DNA from: Chloroflexota bacterium
Lineage (GTDB): Bacteria; Chloroflexota; Dehalococcoidia; GIF9; UBA5629
Assembly (NCBI GenBank): GCA_016875975.1
Contig: VGOF01000043.1
Span: forward strand, 1-9,742
Reading direction: 5' to 3'
DNA length: 9,742 bases
Below are positions 6,970 to 9,742 of the stretch, piece by piece. The position numbers and the translations under genes were made by a program. Numbering within the stretch: position 1 is the first letter of the stretch; each line of letters opens with the position of its first letter. The notes beneath the pieces are model-generated. The model saw only the letters and a list, made by a program, of their open reading frames with translations. It ran no database searches and was not told the DNA's origin.

Positions 6970-7420
6970 CTTCGATCCCTTCCTCGACAATCACCTTGAC
7001 CCTTGCTTCCGACCCAGGAGCTAAACTAACCGTTATTTCGTGGCTGCCCAGTTCATGCAAGGGCTGGCCTAAATTGACTTTCTTCCTATCTATTTCGAAA
7101 TCCACAAGCTTAGAGAGTTCGGCCGCAATGATGGCACTGGTGATAGAGCCATGTAGACGCCCTTTAGCACCCGCCCGAGCCTTGAAATGCAATTCCTTGC
7201 CATCCAAACGCTGAATCACATCGCGCATGGCCTCTTGCTCACGGACATGACGCTCTGCCCTCTCCTTAGACGCCGTTTGGGCCGCCTTAATGGCCGACGG
7301 CGATGCTGGCAATGCTAACCCTCTGGGAAATAAGAAATTACGGGCATAGCCATCTGCCACCTCCCGTATCTCACCACGTTTACCCTTTGAGGAAACATCT
7401 TCCAAAAAGACGACTTTCAT
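6962..7420 (-). CDS. rplI: 50S ribosomal protein L9
   Basis: L9 binds 23S rRNA near the L1 stalk and helps maintain the reading frame. The 152-residue protein has the N-terminal RNA-binding domain MKVVFLEDVSSKGKRGEIREV with the family signature GYARNFLFPRGLALPAS (24-40). A long charged connecting helix (about 41-75) and the C-terminal domain with GRLHGSIT (87-94) follow. Length and domain order are standard. The ATG at 7420 has GGAG 8 bases upstream. The gene is first in a minus-strand group with dnaB, the DnaD protein and the helicase loader, and overlaps dnaB by 8 bases. The rpsF, ssb and rpsR genes that often precede rplI are absent here; the next gene upstream is an unrelated amidohydrolase. 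I see no convincing promoter in the 109-base gap before it, so read-through from the amidohydrolase gene cannot be excluded. Confidence 0.97.
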   Translation of the reverse strand: MKVVFLEDVSSKGKRGEIREVADGYARNFLFPRGLALPASPSAIKAAQTASKERAERHVREQEAMRDVIQRLDGKELHFKARAGAKGRLHGSITSAIIAAELSKLVDFEIDRKKVNLGQPLHELGSHEITVSLAPGSEARVKVIVEEGIEDE

Positions 7421-7529
7421 GTTACTGTCTCCAAAAATTATTGCTTAAAATATGGGTAAGCCGGTGCTGCTGCCACCTCTATTTTACAATCTAATGACCT
7501 CATATTTCTAACCATATCTACCCTAAAAG

Positions 7530-8726
7530 TCAGCTTCCGCCCATAGAGCCAGTAAACTCGGATTTTATTTCAGCCAGAACCCTCGGCTCACTCACAAGGT
7601 CGACAACCGTCATAGCCAGAGCCTTGGCGGCATCTAATACACCATCACTGGCAGTTTCTGAAGCCGCAGCACGAGCAAATTCCTCAGAATGCAATAAAGT
7701 GCCCGGGGACGCAATAGCAATGGTGGGATGAATAGCGGGTACCACCTGGCTGACATTGCCCATATCAGTGCTGCCCAAGCTATTAGGAGAATCCAGAGGC
7801 TCCACCTTACGTCCCAACGCTTCCAAATTATTGGCAAAAAGCTTAGCGAGCGTACTATTACCCTTCAGTGGCTCATAGAGCACATCCCCCCATCTGAATT
7901 CTAACCTTGCCCCAGTTGCCAATGCCGCTCCCTCTAAGCAACCCAACACCTTCCGTTTTAGCTCTTCAAGATATGCATTATCAGGAGCGCGAACCAATAA
8001 CTTGGCAGCAGCATAAGCTGGTACCACGTTAGCAGCATAGCCACCATGCGTGATTATCCCGTGAATCCGAGCTTTGTCCTTAATATGCTGCCTCAAGGAG
8101 TTGATAGCATTGAAAGCCAAAATCATTGCCTCCAGGGCATTCACCCCCTGGTCAGGATATGCAGCAGCATGTGATGCCTTACCAAAGAACTCTATATCTA
8201 AACTGACACAAGCAAGCGCTTCACCAGTAGCCCTATTTCGTACGCCAGGATGCACCATCAAGGCTACATCAACTCCTTCAAATACACCAGCCCTCAACAA
8301 GCCAACCTTGCCACCATAAAGCTCCTCCGCCGGAGTCCCAAATACAACGACAGTGCCACCGCAGTTATCAGTAGCGACTCTGCTCGCCACGCCAGCACCT
8401 ACAGCCGCGGCAGCGATCACGTTATGCCCACAAGCATGGCCTACGCCCGGAAGGGCATCATACTCCGCAAGCAAGGCAATGCACGGCCTCCCGCTGCCAT
8501 AAAATGCCTTAAAGGCAGTGGCAAATCCACCACTCCCCACCTCTATCACAAAGCCATTATTGCGAAGGAAATCGGTCAACCATCCGATAGCCTTAATCTC
8601 CTCAAATCCGAGCTCAGGATTAGTATGAATCTTAAGGCTTAACTCGACCAGCTCACGGCGATAGCCATCCACCTGCTGGCAGGCTTTGGCCTTCAGATCA
8701 GCTTTCGACAGAGTTTTCTTAGGCAT
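7530..8726 (-). CDS. M20-family amidohydrolase / metallopeptidase (PM20D2/AbgB-like)
   Basis: Zinc-dependent hydrolase of the M20D group, which cleaves amide bonds in small molecules such as dipeptides, N-acyl amino acids or p-aminobenzoyl-glutamate. The substrate here cannot be told from sequence. The 398-residue protein shows ALLAEYDALPGVGHACGHN (84-102), with metal ligands Cys99 and His101, the catalytic and metal-binding pair Glu134-Glu135 in GTPAEE, His159 in MVHPG, and a C-terminal His346 in GTLLHSEEF. A dimerisation lid domain (about 170-285, including KASHAAAYPDQGVNALEA) lies between. The metal-site residues all look intact and no signal peptide is seen, so it should be cytoplasmic. 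The frame is open to a TTG-less ORF edge at 8840, but the extra 38 residues are atypical and span the promoter. ATG 8726 fits the family start, with GAGGG 11 bases upstream. It is transcribed divergently from yceD. Confidence 0.88.
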   Translation of the reverse strand: MPKKTLSKADLKAKACQQVDGYRRELVELSLKIHTNPELGFEEIKAIGWLTDFLRNNGFVIEVGSGGFATAFKAFYGSGRPCIALLAEYDALPGVGHACGHNVIAAAAVGAGVASRVATDNCGGTVVVFGTPAEELYGGKVGLLRAGVFEGVDVALMVHPGVRNRATGEALACVSLDIEFFGKASHAAAYPDQGVNALEAMILAFNAINSLRQHIKDKARIHGIITHGGYAANVVPAYAAAKLLVRAPDNAYLEELKRKVLGCLEGAALATGARLEFRWGDVLYEPLKGNSTLAKLFANNLEALGRKVEPLDSPNSLGSTDMGNVSQVVPAIHPTIAIASPGTLLHSEEFARAAASETASDGVLDAAKALAMTVVDLVSEPRVLAEIKSEFTGSMGGS

Positions 8727-8753
8727 GTGGAACAAAGCCCTCGACAGACTGCA

Positions 8754-8782
8754 ATTATACTCTAACTGCACACGGTGTTCTA
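8754..8782 (-). promoter_or_regulatory. Candidate promoter of the M20 amidohydrolase gene
   Basis: A perfect TATAAT lies on the minus strand (complement of 8754-8759), 27 bases upstream of the chosen ATG, with the GAGGG ribosome-binding site between them. At 17-base spacing the -35 position reads TAGAAC (complement of 8777-8782), which is poor. The promoter may therefore be weak or need an activator. Its position supports the short start at 8726 over the longer open frame. Confidence 0.45.
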
Positions 8783-8829
8783 TAACCAAGTAAACTAAAG
8801 CGCTACAGGTCAGCCAAAACTCGCATAGC

Positions 8830-8859
8830 TTGACTTTCAAAAATACCGCAACTTATAAT
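8830..8859 (+). promoter_or_regulatory. Strong candidate sigma-70 promoter of the yceD-rpmF-fabD operon
   Basis: TTGACT (8830-8835) and a perfect TATAAT (8854-8859) are separated by 18 bases. Eleven of twelve positions match consensus. Transcription would begin near 8866, leaving about 24 bases of leader with an AAAAGG ribosome-binding site before the GTG start at 8890. The promoter lies back to back with that of the amidohydrolase gene. Confidence 0.7.
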
Positions 8860-8889
8860 GACTCAACTTCACAAAAGGCTTTCAACGAA

Positions 8890-9396
8890 GTGCGAATTAA
8901 TGTTGCGCAACTACTCAGAGCACCTATCGGTTCAAGTAGCAGCTACCAACTGGATGAGACTACTGGCAGAGAAGGGGCCAGACACGTAGAAGGCGAGGTA
9001 ACAATCAGTCGTACCGGACGTGGTATTATGGTCAAAGCAACGATAACAGCCCACACAACAGGTATCTGCAGCCGCTGCCTCAATCCTGCAGATTCCACAC
9101 TCAATCTCGATATAACGGAAGAATTCCTTCCTGGGGAGATTGTTTCTGCTGACGTGTCTCGGCAAGAAAATCTCGACACCTCGACTATCATCGATGAGAA
9201 CAACGTACTAGATTTGAGTGAAGTGATCCGCCAATATACATTGCTAGCAGCACCCACCAAACCACTATGTATGCCAGAGTGTGCTGGGCTATGTCCTACC
9301 TGTGGTCACGACCTCAACAAGGGACCATGCGAATGCCCACCACAGATTAGTGTCAAACCGATAGTGGAAACAGGTACACTTCGGAAAGGAGAATAG
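8890..9396 (+). CDS. yceD: YceD/DUF177 family protein (23S rRNA accumulation protein family)
   Basis: DUF177 proteins are almost always encoded directly before rpmF; in E. coli and plants members are linked to 23S rRNA accumulation, so a role in large-subunit assembly is inferred. The 168-residue protein begins MRINVAQLLRAPIGSS, the typical family N-terminus. It has a CSRC pair (Cys60, Cys63) and a cysteine-rich C-terminal signature CMPECAGLCPTCGHDLNKGPCEC (start Cys127, with Cys131, 135, 138, 147, 149), which may bind zinc. The GTG at 8890 is preferred, with AAAAGG ending 11 bases upstream. The same frame opens with a TTG at 8830, but that TTG is part of the -35 box of a near-consensus promoter and the added 20 residues match nothing in the family. 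rpmF starts 6 bases after the stop, so the two genes are certainly cotranscribed. Confidence 0.88.
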   Translation: MRINVAQLLRAPIGSSSSYQLDETTGREGARHVEGEVTISRTGRGIMVKATITAHTTGICSRCLNPADSTLNLDITEEFLPGEIVSADVSRQENLDTSTIIDENNVLDLSEVIRQYTLLAAPTKPLCMPECAGLCPTCGHDLNKGPCECPPQISVKPIVETGTLRKGE

Positions 9397-9402
9397 TTTT
9401 AA

Positions 9403-9603
9403 ATGGCACCACTGCCCAAAAAAAAATATCCAAAGGCTAGACAGGGTAAAAGACGCAGCCATCTGGGCGTAAAAGTCCCCGCGCTTGTGAATTGTCCACA
9501 GTGCCACAACCCCAAACTACCCCACCATGTATGTCCGACCTGTGGGAGTTACAATGGACGGGAAGTGATTGAGATAGCTGCCCCTAAGAAAAAACCCGCT
9601 TAG
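9403..9603 (+). CDS. rpmF: 50S ribosomal protein L32
   Basis: L32 is a small structural protein of the large ribosomal subunit. This 66-residue form starts MAPLPKKKYPKARQGKRRSH, the standard N-terminus, and carries two CxxC pairs (Cys31-Cys34 in CPQC and Cys44-Cys47 in CPTC), the zinc-binding ribbon form of L32. The paralogous form without cysteines is therefore not the one encoded here. The C-terminus ends in the lysine-rich APKKKPA. AAAGGAG at 9385-9391 is the ribosome-binding site, 11 bases upstream and inside the end of yceD, and the gap between the genes is 6 bases. Position between yceD and fatty-acid synthesis genes is the common bacterial arrangement. Confidence 0.96.
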   Translation: MAPLPKKKYPKARQGKRRSHLGVKVPALVNCPQCHNPKLPHHVCPTCGSYNGREVIEIAAPKKKPA

Positions 9604-9700
9604 TTATAGTAGAGAAAAAGGTACTGCGACTAGCAGGTGAATTTAGTAGACATGGCGAAATCGTTGAGACACCCACAAAACTTGGGTTAGAGGAGGAAAT

Positions 9701-9742
9701 ATGGTTGAAGAGATAAAGGCTGCTTACGTTTTCCCGGGACAA
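9701..9742 (+). CDS. fabD: Malonyl-CoA:ACP transacylase, 5' end only
   Basis: Only 14 codons are in the window: MVEEIKAAYVFPGQ. The FPGQ motif after a hydrophobic strand is the classic start of FabD, which moves malonyl groups from CoA to acyl carrier protein for fatty-acid synthesis. The full protein is usually about 310 residues, and the catalytic GxSxG and histidine lie beyond the edge. AGGAGG at 9691-9696 is an excellent ribosome-binding site 4 bases before the ATG. The location after rpmF supports the call, although plsX or fabH more often comes first; neither lies between rpmF and this gene. A polyketide-type acyltransferase could share this short motif. Confidence 0.75.
   Translation, partial: MVEEIKAAYVFPGQ

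Noticed and set aside
8727..8840. N-terminal extension of the amidohydrolase with a hydrophobic stretch resembling a signal peptide
   Set aside because: The 38 extra residues would cover the TATAAT box and lack a good ribosome-binding site. The family start at 8726 has GAGGG upstream.

Overview
The window is a compact bacterial chromosome segment of housekeeping genes with base composition near one half G+C by eye. No RNA genes, insertion sequences, CRISPR arrays or phage genes are visible. The gene content and protein flavour (DnaD-like and DnaC-like proteins directly behind dnaB, ricT behind holB, yceD-rpmF-fabD) point to a Chloroflexota-type organism, perhaps Dehalococcoidia. That placement is inference from family resemblance and was not tested.

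Region 1 (1-2955, plus strand): the 3' part of lysA (diaminopimelate decarboxylase), then holB (DNA polymerase III delta') and a ricT/yaaT-type PSP1 gene, apparently one transcription unit. The ricT gene carries a one-base frameshift near its 3' end; its last 36 codons remain intact in the next frame and end exactly where the neighbouring gene begins.

Region 2 (2956-3515, minus strand): a stand-alone HNH endonuclease gene. It converges on ricT with no spacer and has its own candidate promoter, whose start region is a perfect 20-bp palindrome.

Region 3 (3519-7420, minus strand, read right to left): rplI (ribosomal protein L9), dnaB (replicative helicase), a DnaD-domain protein and a DnaC/DnaI-like helicase loader, all tightly spaced or overlapping. 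This is a helicase-loading cassette. The loader is unusual: it contains two consecutive AAA+ ATPase domains that are clear copies of each other, and the first has lost the arginine-finger and sensor-2 positions while keeping Walker A and B.

Region 4 (7530-8726, minus strand): an M20-family amidohydrolase, divergent from region 5. The spacer between them carries a TATAAT box for the hydrolase and a near-consensus promoter for the plus-strand operon.

Region 5 (8830-9742, plus strand): a yceD/DUF177 gene, rpmF (ribosomal protein L32) and the first 14 codons of fabD, the usual link between ribosome assembly and fatty-acid synthesis genes. The apparent TTG start of yceD is really the -35 box; the true start is a GTG 60 bases downstream.

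The two points most worth checking are the tandem-AAA+ helicase loader and the ricT frameshift. No wholly new system was found.
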